64,000 nucleotides of DNA from Rhodococcus maanshanensis NBRC 100610 (GTDB lineage Bacteria > Actinomycetota > Actinomycetes > Mycobacteriales > Mycobacteriaceae): assembly GCF_001894865.1 (NCBI RefSeq), contig NZ_BCXA01000030.1, forward strand, positions 49,717 through 113,716. Reading direction: 5' to 3'. The notes beneath the pieces are model-generated. The model was given only the letters and a program-made list of their open reading frames with translations. It was not told where the DNA came from and searched no databases. Positions 36,475 to 44,498 of the stretch are shown here, piece by piece. Both the position numbers and the translations under genes were made by a program. Each line of letters opens with the position of its first letter. The first letter of the stretch is position 1.

Positions 36475-37275
36475 TCACACCTTCTGCGTCAGGCCGGCGT
36501 CGACCACCAGCTCGGTTCCGGTGATGTACCGGGCTTCGTCGGATACCAGGAAGAGCAGGGCGTTGCTGACGTCGACGGATTCCACCCACGGCACCGGCAG
36601 CAGGTGGTTGCGGGCCAGCACCTCCATCACGTCCTCCACGGTGGGCTCAGCCAGGTCCGGCCGCAGCCGGGCGAAGGTCGCGGGGTTCAGCGTCATCGCG
36701 GTGCCGACCGCGCCGGGCAGCAGGGCATTGACGCGGATCGACTTCGGCCCCAGCTCATTCGCGAGTGTCCGCATCAGCCCGATGACGGCGTGCTTACTCG
36801 CCGAGTAGTGGGCGGCGCCCGCGACGGCCTTGATGCCGGCCGTCGAGCTGACGATGACCACCGACCCGCCCTCGGCGCCGATCGACGGGGCCGCGGCCTT
36901 GATCGTGTGCCAGACCCCGGTCAGGTTGATGTCAAGGGAGCGCTGCCACACCGGGGCGTCGATGGTCCAGGCCGGGCCCGGGTTGTCGCAGACGCCCGCG
37001 TTCGCGACCACGACGTCGAGCCGGCCCAGTTCGGCCACGCCCGCGTCCACCCCCGCCTGCACCGCGGCGAGGTCACGCACGTCCGCCCCGGCCACCGCCG
37101 TCCGCCTGCCCGTCGCGGCCACCAGCCGGGCGGTCTCCGCCAGGTCGGCCGCCGCGCCGGGGAGGTCCATCGCGATGATGTCCGCGCCCTCCTCGGCCAG
37201 ACGGACCGCATGGATGCGTCCCATTCCGTTGCCGGCGCCGGTGATGAGCGCGACCTTGCCCGCCATACGAGACAT
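36475..37275 (-). CDS. Mycofactocin-type SDR oxidoreductase
   Basis: A 266-residue SDR, paralog of the next gene. TGAGNGMGRIHAVRLAEEGADIIAMDL (quoted in part: TGAGNGMG) binds the dinucleotide; VANAGV, SSTAGI and YSASK supply the structural Asn and catalytic Ser, Tyr and Lys. The segment around GMGRIHAVRLAEEGADIIA is highly typical of mycofactocin-coupled dehydrogenases, though the usual insertion is shorter here. It likely oxidises a secondary alcohol to the ketone that the Baeyer-Villiger enzyme would use. It is first of a two-gene operon, divergent from the ABM gene. Confidence 0.85.
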   Translation of the reverse strand: MSRMAGKVALITGAGNGMGRIHAVRLAEEGADIIAMDLPGAAADLAETARLVAATGRRTAVAGADVRDLAAVQAGVDAGVAELGRLDVVVANAGVCDNPGPAWTIDAPVWQRSLDINLTGVWHTIKAAAPSIGAEGGSVVIVSSTAGIKAVAGAAHYSASKHAVIGLMRTLANELGPKSIRVNALLPGAVGTAMTLNPATFARLRPDLAEPTVEDVMEVLARNHLLPVPWVESVDVSNALLFLVSDEARYITGTELVVDAGLTQKV

Positions 37276-37430
37276 CGGTGTCCCCTTCCACGTCTACAGC
37301 CGACGCTAAGGGGCAGGCCGCGGGGCTGACACACGCTCTCCCGCGCAGCGGGAGGTCCTGGCGAACTCCGCCTGCCGCGGTCGGTTTCGGGGCAGTATTC
37401 GACCGAATCCGACGACTAGGAAGGCACACC

Positions 37431-37715
37431 GTGCACACCGCTTTCATCCGCGTGAAGGTCGCCCCTGCCGCGGCCGACCGGGCGGCGCTCGCCATGCTCG
37501 CGCTGGTCGAGCCGACGCTCGCCGAACCCGGTTGCGTCACATACGAGTTCTACCGCGATCACGACGATCCGTCGCTGTTCCTGTGTTTCGAACACTGGCA
37601 GTCGCGTGAGGCGCTCGACGACCACGGCTCCACACCGCACGTCACCGCGTTCCTCGCCGAGTTCGGACCGGTGATCGAGCGCTGGGAGTCCAACCACGCC
37701 AGCGCGTTGGCCTGA
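37431..37715 (+). CDS. Antibiotic-biosynthesis-monooxygenase (ABM) domain protein
   Basis: A 94-residue ferredoxin-like dimeric domain. The pattern GCVTYEFYRDHDDPSLFLCFEHWQSREALDDHG (in part: GCVTYEFYRD, FEHW-S--AL--H) is the ABM/YgiN signature. Cofactor-free quinol monooxygenases and heme-degrading IsdG-type enzymes share this fold; without the Trp/His/Asn set being clear, either a quinone-type monooxygenase or a small regulator of quinone stress is possible. The GTG at 37431 has AGGAAGG 6 bases upstream, which fixes the start. It is divergent from the SDR operon. Confidence 0.83.
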   Translation: MHTAFIRVKVAPAAADRAALAMLALVEPTLAEPGCVTYEFYRDHDDPSLFLCFEHWQSREALDDHGSTPHVTAFLAEFGPVIERWESNHASALA

Positions 37716-37721
37716 CACCCG

Positions 37722-37759
37722 CGCCGACCGCGTCCCCGCCCGTGGGGCCGCGGTCGGCG
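37722..37759. terminator. Hairpin terminator between ABM gene and ABC operon
   Basis: CGCCGACCGCG (37722-37732) pairs perfectly with 37749-37759 around a 16-base loop. It lies between two convergent genes. Confidence 0.75.
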
Positions 37760-37765
37760 TTGGCG

Positions 37766-38506
37766 CTACCCGCCGACCCGCCCGAAGTACGCGTCCCGCA
37801 GGACCGCGAGGTCGTCGATGTCACCGGCATCGGCGTCCATCACCACCCGCCCGATGTCGAGCACGGTGACGTGGTCGGCCACGCTCATCGCCGCCTCGAC
37901 CGCCTGCTCGACGAGCAGCACCGCCAGCCCGGCCTCCTTGAGCACGTTCACCCGCTCCATCACCTCGTTGACGATCACCGGCGCCAGACCGCCGGACGGC
38001 TCGTCGAGCAGCAGCAGCGTCGGCTCGGCCATCAGCGCCTGTCCGATGGCCAGCATCTGTTGCTGGCCACCGGACATCGAGCCCGCGAGCAGCCCGCGCT
38101 TCTCGCCGAGGATCGGGAACAGGTCGTAGATCCGCGCGACCTCCTGCTTGAGCGCGGACCGCCGCATCTTGCGGACGTAACCGCCGAGGATCAGGTTCTG
38201 CTCGACGGTCTGCCGGTGGAAGACCCGCTTGCCCTCCTGGACGTAGGCGATGCCCCGCCGGACCCGCTGGTGTGCGGGCAGCCGGGAGATGTCCTGGCCG
38301 TCGAACTCGACGGAACCCGCCGAGACCTTGTTCAGCCCGGAGATGGCGCGCAGGGTGCTGGTCTTACCCGCCCCGTTGCGACCGAGCAGCGCCGTCACCT
38401 TGCCGGGCCACACATCGATCGAGACATCCCAGACCACCCGCAGGTCGCCGTATCCGGACTCCAGGTTCCGCACGCTCAGTAGCGGTTTCGTGGTGGCTGC
38501 GGTCAT
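37766..38506 (-). CDS. ABC transporter ATP-binding protein, LivF type
   Basis: A 246-residue ATPase of the branched-chain amino-acid (HAAT) importer family. Walker A GRNGAGKTS (about 42-50), signature SMSGGQQQ (about 143), Walker B LLLLDEPSGGLAP and the switch His region VEQAVEAAM are clear. It starts inside the end of the LivM-LivG fusion gene (ATGA overlap) and is the last gene of the operon. In such importers LivF and LivG form the ATPase pair. Related systems import amides, aromatic acids or steroid-like carboxylates as well as amino acids, so the substrate is open. Confidence 0.93.
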   Translation of the reverse strand: MTAATTKPLLSVRNLESGYGDLRVVWDVSIDVWPGKVTALLGRNGAGKTSTLRAISGLNKVSAGSVEFDGQDISRLPAHQRVRRGIAYVQEGKRVFHRQTVEQNLILGGYVRKMRRSALKQEVARIYDLFPILGEKRGLLAGSMSGGQQQMLAIGQALMAEPTLLLLDEPSGGLAPVIVNEVMERVNVLKEAGLAVLLVEQAVEAAMSVADHVTVLDIGRVVMDADAGDIDDLAVLRDAYFGRVGG

Positions 38507-40362
38507 GACTTCACCTCCGTGGACATCGCGGCCTCCTCGTCGGCGATGGTGCGCGCACCACCCGCCTCGACACTGACACCGAGGTACTCGCTGAGCACCC
38601 TCGGGTTCTGCTCGATCTCGGCCGGGCTCCCGTCCGCGATGACGGCCCCCTGGGCGAGCACCACGATGCGGTTCGCGAGCTCGAGGACGAGCCGGAAGTT
38701 GTGCTCCACCAACACCACCGTGGCGCCGGCGTCGCGCAGGTCGCGGATCAGGTCCGCGAGCCGCTCGACCTCGTCCTCGTCCAGGCCGGAGGCCACCTCG
38801 TCGAGCAACAGCACCCGGGGCCCCGCGACCACGGAGCGCGCCACCTCGAGCAACCTGCGCATGCCGAGCGGCAGCGCGGTGGCCGTCTCGTCACGCAGGT
38901 GCGACATCCCGACCATCTCGAGCGCGCGCTCCGCCTCGGCGAGGTCGGCGGCGCGCACCCTGCGGTACCGAGGCAGCCGCAGCACGGTGGCGAACATCGA
39001 CACCCGGTCCGTGCTGTACCGGCCCGAGGCCACCGCCTCCAACACGGTCACGTGCTCCGGGATGTTCGGGGTCTGGAAGGTCCGGGCGACCCCGACCCTG
39101 GCCACCCGATCGGGAGACTGCCCCTGTACCTCGTTGTCGCCGACCAGGATCCGGCCGGAGTCCGGCTTGTAGAACCCACAGATCATGTTCAGCATGGTGG
39201 TCTTGCCCGACCCGTTCGGGCCGATCAGCGCGGTCACCTGACCGGGCTCGGCGGTCAGCGAGGCGCCGTCGAGGGCCTGGTTACCGCCGAACGCCTTGGC
39301 GATGCCCTCCACGACAAGGCGCTCGCCCACGATCGGGTCGACGACCGGTCGCGTTCCTTCGGCCGCGGGAGCGGCCGCGTGTGCACCGGTCAGTCCCGCT
39401 GCCCGGTCCAGCCGCGCCATCGCCGCCTTCCCGAGTTTCGCCAGGCCGCCGCTGAGCAGCACACCACCGACGATGAGGAACCCGCCGTAGAAGACCAGGG
39501 CGTACTCCTGGAAGTCCGCGGACTGATTGGGGCCGAGCTGCATGATCGCCGCGCCGACCACCGCGCCGTAGACGCTCGCCGCGCCACCGAGGATGCACGC
39601 CGCGAGAACCGCTGTGGCGAAGGTGAACCCGAACGCCTCCGGCGAGATGTACATGTCGATGTTCGCGAACAGGGCGCCTGCGAGTCCGGCCGGGAACGCG
39701 CCGATCGCGTAGCCGAGCAGCTTCATCCGGAACACCGAGACGCCGACCGACGAGGCCAGCACCGGGCTTTGCTTGAGGGTGCGGAAGGCGATGCCGTGGC
39801 GGGACACCACGAGGTTGCGCATCACCGCGAACCAGGCGATCGTGACGACCACGACCACCAGGTAGTACTCGTTGTTCTCGGGGTCGAGGACGTGGCCGAA
39901 CAGGGTGGCGGGCTCGAGCCCGCTCAGGCCATTGCGCCCGCCGGTGGTCTCGCCGAACACCGCGATGATGTCGGGCACGAGCAGGACCAGGAAGAACGAG
40001 GTCATGGCCAGCGACCAACTGCCGAGTCGCAGACCGGGGATGCCGGTCACGATACCGACCGCCAGCGCGACCAGGCCAGCCGCGACGAGCTGCAGCACGA
40101 TGTCGGTGTAGCCCGCGATGGACATCAGGCCTGCCGTGTAGGCGCCTGCCGCGTACATCGCGGCCTGGCCGAGCGCGAGTTCGCCTGCGTAGCCGAGGCT
40201 CAGGCTCAACCCGCTGACCACAAGGGCGAGGATGCAGGCGAGCTGCACCTGCCTGGTCATCGCGAAGTCGAGCCCGAGCGCGGGCAGGAGCAGCACGAGG
40301 ACGGCGAGGGCGAGCGGATAGCTCCAACTCGGTACCGCCCGAAGGGAACGCCAGATCTGCAT
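38503..40362 (-). CDS. LivM-LivG fusion: ABC permease joined to ATPase
   Basis: A 619-residue fusion. Residues 1-about 320 are a LivM-type permease with 8-10 membrane helices (LSLSLGYAGELALGQAAMYAAGAY, in part, is the LivM N-terminal motif). After an Ala/Gly linker (about 320-350) comes a LivG ATPase: Walker A GPNGSGKTT (about 392), a divergent signature LPLGMRRLLEVAR and Walker B VLLLDEVASGLDEDE, with VEHNF as the switch His. The frame is continuous with no stop or shift, and such fusions occur in actinobacterial HAAT systems. Its ATG lies 1 bp after the LivH gene. Confidence 0.92.
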   Translation of the reverse strand: MQIWRSLRAVPSWSYPLALAVLVLLLPALGLDFAMTRQVQLACILALVVSGLSLSLGYAGELALGQAAMYAAGAYTAGLMSIAGYTDIVLQLVAAGLVALAVGIVTGIPGLRLGSWSLAMTSFFLVLLVPDIIAVFGETTGGRNGLSGLEPATLFGHVLDPENNEYYLVVVVVTIAWFAVMRNLVVSRHGIAFRTLKQSPVLASSVGVSVFRMKLLGYAIGAFPAGLAGALFANIDMYISPEAFGFTFATAVLAACILGGAASVYGAVVGAAIMQLGPNQSADFQEYALVFYGGFLIVGGVLLSGGLAKLGKAAMARLDRAAGLTGAHAAAPAAEGTRPVVDPIVGERLVVEGIAKAFGGNQALDGASLTAEPGQVTALIGPNGSGKTTMLNMICGFYKPDSGRILVGDNEVQGQSPDRVARVGVARTFQTPNIPEHVTVLEAVASGRYSTDRVSMFATVLRLPRYRRVRAADLAEAERALEMVGMSHLRDETATALPLGMRRLLEVARSVVAGPRVLLLDEVASGLDEDEVERLADLIRDLRDAGATVVLVEHNFRLVLELANRIVVLAQGAVIADGSPAEIEQNPRVLSEYLGVSVEAGGARTIADEEAAMSTEVKS

Positions 40363-40363
40363 G

Positions 40364-41221
40364 TCACACCACCCGTTCCCGTACCCGGCCGAACAGCCCG
40401 GCCGGCCGAACCATGAGGATCGCGATCAGCACCACGAACACCGCGATGTTGCTGTACTGGCTGCCCAGTTCGAGCGCCGCGAAGGACTCGACCAGACCGA
40501 CCGTGAGACCACCGACCAGTGCGCCCGGCAGGGAGCCGAAGCCGCCGATGGCCAGCGCCACGAAGCCCTTGATCGCCAGCGCGGAACCGAGCGTGGCCAC
40601 CGCGAATGTCTTGGGTCCCACGAAGAGTCCCAGGAAACCGGCGAGCGCACCCGATGCGGCGAAGGCCCCGAGCGCGAGCGCGCGGACGTTCACCCCGCGC
40701 AGCATGGCGGCCTCCCGGTCCTCGGAGATGCCGAGCAGCGCGAGACCGGTGACGGTCTTCTTGCTGACCTGGCTGAGCAGCACCACGAGCACGATCGCGA
40801 GCACCAGCAGCGCGATCTCGACCGGGTAGGTGCGCCCGCCGAGCAAGGTGATCGCGTCGTTGGAGCCGAAGAACGGCACCGTCAACGGTTCGCTGCCCCA
40901 GATGAGCTGTGTCGCACCGCCTATGAGGGTCGCGGCTCCCAATGTCGTGACCAGTTGGTTCTGGTGGTCGTGTACCGGCCGGACGGCGATGATCTCCTCG
41001 AGTCCGGCGAGGATCATCACCGTCACGGTCGCCATCACGGCGACGACGAGAACCGGCAGCTTCAGCGTCACCAGGCCGGTGTACGCGACGAAGGTGCCGA
41101 CCATCATCAGCTGCGCCTGCGCGAAGTTGAAGGTGTTGGACGAGATGAAGACGATGTTGTAGCCGATCGCCACGAGCGTGTAGACAGCGCCGAGTGCGAG
41201 ACCCGACCAGACAATGGTCAC
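40364..41221 (-). CDS. ABC permease, LivH type
   Basis: A 285-residue membrane protein with about eight helices. It starts IVWSGLALGAVYTLVAIGYNIVF (in part: GLALGAVYTLVAIG), the LivH hallmark, and has the EAMLRGVNVRALALGAFAASGALAGFLG region typical of the coupling helix, and IGGFGSLPGALVGG near the end. It would form the channel with the LivM half of the next gene. The GTG at 41221 follows a strong hairpin that separates it from the binding-protein gene. Confidence 0.93.
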   Translation of the reverse strand: MTIVWSGLALGAVYTLVAIGYNIVFISSNTFNFAQAQLMMVGTFVAYTGLVTLKLPVLVVAVMATVTVMILAGLEEIIAVRPVHDHQNQLVTTLGAATLIGGATQLIWGSEPLTVPFFGSNDAITLLGGRTYPVEIALLVLAIVLVVLLSQVSKKTVTGLALLGISEDREAAMLRGVNVRALALGAFAASGALAGFLGLFVGPKTFAVATLGSALAIKGFVALAIGGFGSLPGALVGGLTVGLVESFAALELGSQYSNIAVFVVLIAILMVRPAGLFGRVRERVV

Positions 41222-41234
41222 CGCGAGCTCCTCT

Positions 41235-41266
41235 CGGTGGTGCGGCCGCGGGCGGCCGCACCACCG
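41235..41266 (-). terminator. Intra-operon hairpin between binding protein and permease genes
   Basis: A perfect 14-bp stem (41235-41248 with 41253-41266) with a CGGG loop. It lies 22 bp after the binding-protein stop and 14 bp before the permease start. It probably lowers read-through or protects the upstream mRNA so that more binding protein is made. Confidence 0.75.
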
Positions 41267-41288
41267 TCATCGTTCAGGGATGGACGGG

Positions 41289-42506
41289 TCAGGCGGCCGG
41301 GTTGCCGTACTGGCCGTTGAGCAGCTTGCTCGGCGGCACGAACCGGTAGCCGTCGTCCTCCAGGTTGGGCGCGTGCGATTCCGCCGAGTAGTGGTACCGC
41401 GGCAGGAAGGCCGTCTTGGCGTTGTCGAGGACCTCCTGGTTCTCCAGCGCCTCGGCGAGCGCCGTTGCGTCCGTGGTGGATCCGACCTTGGCCGCGGCCG
41501 CAGCGACGAGGCCGAACGGGTCGTAGTTGTCGGCGAGGATCAGCGTCGACGGGATCTGCCCCATCCCGGCCATGGTGGTGACCATGGCGTTGACCGCCGC
41601 GTCGTTCGCGTCGTAGACGGTGCTCGGGAACACCTGCATGACGAGGTTCGCGGTGGCGGGAGTGCCGAGGATCCCCTCCGGCGCGGGCTTGGCGACCAGC
41701 GCGGTGCCCGAGACCGAGGTGTTGCCGATCAGCGGGATGTTCCAGTCCAGGCGCTGCAGGCTCGTCAGCAGGTAGCCCAGCGGCGCCCCGTAGGCGTCGA
41801 CGACCAGCGCCTGCGCGCCCTTGTTCTTGAGCGACTGGAGCTGGGCGGTCATGTCGAGGGCCGCGATGTCGTATTCCTCGGAGCCTGCCGCGCTCACGCC
41901 CTCCGCGGCGAGGGAGGATTCCATCGCCTTGCCGAAGGCCTCGCCGTAGGCGCTGCTGCCGTGGATGACGCCGACCTGCTGGTACCCCTTGCTCTTCGCG
42001 TGCCGCGCGATCGAGGCCGCGTAGTCGGAGGGCGACGGCGACAGGTCGAAGTTGAGCGGGAATTCCTCGGGGTCGGAGGAGTTCTCGGTGGGTCCGACGT
42101 TGAACGAGAGGATCTTGTTCTGCTTGAGGATCGGCAGGGTCGCGGCCGAGAGCGTGGACGGGCCCGAGTTGAGGTAGAGGTCCGGCTTGTTGCCGGAGGC
42201 GATCGCCTCGCGCAGGTTCGAGACGGCCTTGGTGGCGTCGCCGCCGTCGTCGACGACGGTGAGTTCGACCTGCCGACCACCGATTCCGCCGTTGCCGTTG
42301 ACTGCCTCGACCCCGGCCTTCGCCGCGAGAATCGAGGTCTGGGAGTTCGCCGCGAGGGCGCCCTGGCCGCTGACCGCGCCGGTGACGAGCACCCGGTAGG
42401 GGCCGTCCGATCCGCTCTCGGAGCCGGAGCTCGATCCGGAACAACCCGCGAGCGCGACCGCGGACACGGCCAGCGCTGCCACGAGAGCGGAGTGCCGATT
42501 CTTCAT
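41289..42506 (-). CDS. ABC substrate-binding lipoprotein, HAAT family
   Basis: A 405-residue type I periplasmic-binding-fold protein. A signal peptide ends in the lipobox LAGC at about residues 18-21, so it is a membrane-anchored lipoprotein. After a Ser/Gly linker come the two lobes (YRVLVTGAVSGQGALAA; VGVIHGSSAYGEAFGKA; GTPATANLVMQVF). It captures the substrate for the LivH/LivM-LivG/LivF complex. The ATG at 42506 has GAGGAG upstream. Three half-sites of a CAAGCA/TGCTTG palindrome lie 25-45 bp before the start, so the operon is probably repressor-controlled. Confidence 0.92.
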   Translation of the reverse strand: MKNRHSALVAALAVSAVALAGCSGSSSGSESGSDGPYRVLVTGAVSGQGALAANSQTSILAAKAGVEAVNGNGGIGGRQVELTVVDDGGDATKAVSNLREAIASGNKPDLYLNSGPSTLSAATLPILKQNKILSFNVGPTENSSDPEEFPLNFDLSPSPSDYAASIARHAKSKGYQQVGVIHGSSAYGEAFGKAMESSLAAEGVSAAGSEEYDIAALDMTAQLQSLKNKGAQALVVDAYGAPLGYLLTSLQRLDWNIPLIGNTSVSGTALVAKPAPEGILGTPATANLVMQVFPSTVYDANDAAVNAMVTTMAGMGQIPSTLILADNYDPFGLVAAAAAKVGSTTDATALAEALENQEVLDNAKTAFLPRYHYSAESHAPNLEDDGYRFVPPSKLLNGQYGNPAA

Positions 42507-42530
42507 GCAGATCTCCTCAAGTTGAATAAG

Positions 42531-42551
42531 CAAGCATTTGCTTGGCAAGCA
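42531..42551 (-). promoter_or_regulatory. Overlapping palindromes before the ABC operon
   Basis: CAAGCA-TT-TGCTTG (42531-42544) and TGCTTG-G-CAAGCA (42539-42551) share a half-site, giving three half-sites in 21 bp. On the coding strand TTGCTT and TTATTC, 17 bp apart, overlap them. A TetR- or MarR-type repressor site is likely; no regulator gene is adjacent. Confidence 0.6.
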
Positions 42552-42656
42552 ACGCTATGGATCCAACCGGGTGACGTCAATCACTTTCCCGCTAGCCGGG
42601 ACCTGAAAGATATTGATATGCAACGGTTTTGATATGTCGTGCTGCGGACACGGCAT

Positions 42657-42690
42657 AGCGCTGGATGTCATCCCCACGACACCCAGCGCT
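42657..42690 (-). terminator. Hairpin terminator after Baeyer-Villiger gene
   Basis: AGCGCTGG (42657-42664) pairs with CCAGCGCT (42683-42690), extended by TGTC/GACA beyond one mismatch. It lies 44 bp after the monooxygenase stop on the coding strand. Confidence 0.65.
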
Positions 42691-42733
42691 TTCCGTCGGC
42701 CGAATGGCCGGGTCGTACCGTCCCTACTTGCCG

Positions 42734-44389
42734 TCAGGCACTCGCCTCGATGACCTCGAACCCCTTGTAGCCGGCGGCCGCGACCTCGGCAATGATCTCG
42801 CCATAGGCGCCGAATCCGCCGATGAACGGCATGAACACGCGCGGCTTCCCTGGGATGTTCGCGCCCATGTACCACGAGTTCGCGGTCGGCAGCAGCGTCT
42901 GCGCGGCCCGATCGGAGCACTCCTGCACCCAGGCGGCGGCCGCCTCGGGGGTGGCCTCGATCGCCACCGCGCCCCGCTCGTCGAGGTGGGCGATGGCATC
43001 CGCCACCCAGTTCACGTGCAGCTCGGAATGCAGCACCATGTTCGCCAGCACGGACACGCTGCCGGGGCCGGTCATGTTGAACAGGTTCGGGAAGCCGGCC
43101 ACGCCGAGGCCGAGGTAGGTCTTCGGGCCCTCGGCCCACGCCTGCTTGAGGGTCTGGCCGTCGCGGCCGACGATGTTCAGCTTCTCCATCGACCCGGTCA
43201 TCGCGTCGAACCCGGTCGCGAGGATCAGCGCATCGATCTCGTAGTGCTCGTCGGCGGTGCGCACGCCCGCCGCGTCGATGCTCTCGATCGGCGTCGCCTT
43301 GAGGTTCACCAGCGTGACGTTGTCACGGTTGTAGGTCTGGTAGTAGTTGGCGTCCGTGCAGATCCGCTTGGTGCCGATCGCGTGATCCTTCGGGATGAGC
43401 AGCTCCGCGATCTCCGGATCGTCGATCACCGCGCGGACCTTCTCCTCCCAGAAGGAGCGGGCAGTGTCGTTGGACTCGGCGTTGGTCACCTGATCCGGGA
43501 AGGTCTTGCTGTACAGCACGCCGCCGAGCTGCCAGCGCTTCTCGTAGGCCTCGCGCCGCTCCTCCTCCGACGCCTCCAGCGCCGACTTCGGATGCGCCTG
43601 GTGCGGCGAGCCGCCGCCGCTGAGGAACGAGAGCCGGCGACGCTCGGGGTAGTTCGCCTTCTGCGCGGCGCGGTCCTCGTCGCTGAGCGGCACGTTGCCT
43701 GCGGGCACGCTGTAGTTGGCGCTGCGCTGGAACACGTAGAGCTGCTCGGCCTGCTTGGCGACCTCGGGGATGGTCTGGATGCCGGAGGAGCCGGTGCCGA
43801 TCACGCCGACCCGCTTGCCGGTGAAGTCGACGCCCTCGTGCGGCCAGTGTGCGGTGTGATAGACGCCGCCGTCGAAGGAATCGAGGCCCTCGATCGCGGG
43901 GATGTTCGCGTTCGACAGCGGACCGACCGCGAGGATGACGAAGCGCGCGGACACGGCGTCGCCCGCGTCGGTGCGGATCTCCCACCGCAGCGTCTGCTCG
44001 TCGAGCGCGATGTCGGTGACCCGGGTGCCGAACGTGATGTCGCGACGGAGGTCGTACCGGTCCGCGACGTGGTTGACGTACTCCAGGATCTCGGGCTGGG
44101 TGGCGTACTTCTCGCTCCAGTTCCACTCCTGCTGGAGCTCGGGGTCGAAGGAGTAGGAGTAGTCGACGCTCTCGACGTCGCAGCGCGCGCCCGGGTAGCG
44201 GTTCCAGTACCAGACGCCGCCGACCCCGTCGCCCGCCTCGAACACCCGCACCGACAGCCCGTCGCCGCGGAGCTTGTGGAGCGCGTAGAGACCCGCGAAG
44301 CCGGCGCCGACGACGACCACATCGACATCGGCGGCTGTGTCGGCCTGAGGGGAAGGGGTCCCTGCGGACGAAGCTGACTGGGCGCTCAC
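42734..44389 (-). CDS. Baeyer-Villiger flavin monooxygenase
   Basis: A 551-residue class B flavoprotein monooxygenase that inserts oxygen next to a ketone to give an ester or lactone, using NADPH and O2. FAD motif GAGFAG (28-33), the Baeyer-Villiger fingerprint FxGxxxHTxxWP at 172-183, and NADP motif GTGSSG (198-203) are all present, and the GGVWYWNRYPGARCD block is typical of cyclohexanone-type enzymes. Length is normal. The GTG at 44389 is preceded by AAAGG and by a 9-bp inverted repeat. It lies just upstream (in position) of the ABC operon and follows the globin-reductase by 109 bp. Confidence 0.95.
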   Translation of the reverse strand: MSAQSASSAGTPSPQADTAADVDVVVVGAGFAGLYALHKLRGDGLSVRVFEAGDGVGGVWYWNRYPGARCDVESVDYSYSFDPELQQEWNWSEKYATQPEILEYVNHVADRYDLRRDITFGTRVTDIALDEQTLRWEIRTDAGDAVSARFVILAVGPLSNANIPAIEGLDSFDGGVYHTAHWPHEGVDFTGKRVGVIGTGSSGIQTIPEVAKQAEQLYVFQRSANYSVPAGNVPLSDEDRAAQKANYPERRRLSFLSGGGSPHQAHPKSALEASEEERREAYEKRWQLGGVLYSKTFPDQVTNAESNDTARSFWEEKVRAVIDDPEIAELLIPKDHAIGTKRICTDANYYQTYNRDNVTLVNLKATPIESIDAAGVRTADEHYEIDALILATGFDAMTGSMEKLNIVGRDGQTLKQAWAEGPKTYLGLGVAGFPNLFNMTGPGSVSVLANMVLHSELHVNWVADAIAHLDERGAVAIEATPEAAAAWVQECSDRAAQTLLPTANSWYMGANIPGKPRVFMPFIGGFGAYGEIIAEVAAAGYKGFEVIEASA

Positions 44390-44402
44390 GGTGACTGCCT
44401 TT

Positions 44403-44425
44403 CGCTGGAGACTCTCTCTCCAGCG
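44403..44425 (-). promoter_or_regulatory. 9-bp inverted repeat before Baeyer-Villiger gene
   Basis: CGCTGGAGA-N5-TCTCCAGCG, perfect arms, 14 bp before the GTG start. It could be an operator or a leader hairpin that affects translation. Confidence 0.5.
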
Positions 44426-44454
44426 ACGCTATTTCGGCGGCGTCACCGAGGCAT

Positions 44455-44480
44455 ACCGCCCCTCCCGCTGACTGGGCGGT
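44455..44480 (-). terminator. Weak hairpin after globin-reductase gene
   Basis: ACCGCCC (44455-44461) pairs with GGGCGGT (44474-44480) across a 12-base loop, 19 bp after the globin-reductase stop. Short stem and large loop make this uncertain. Confidence 0.4.
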
Positions 44481-44498
44481 GCGTTGCCTGCGCGCGGA

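Noticed and set aside
38503..40362. LivM-LivG fusion as a sequencing error or lost stop
   Set aside because: The frame is continuous through a normal Ala/Gly linker, both halves are complete, and fused forms are known in actinobacteria.
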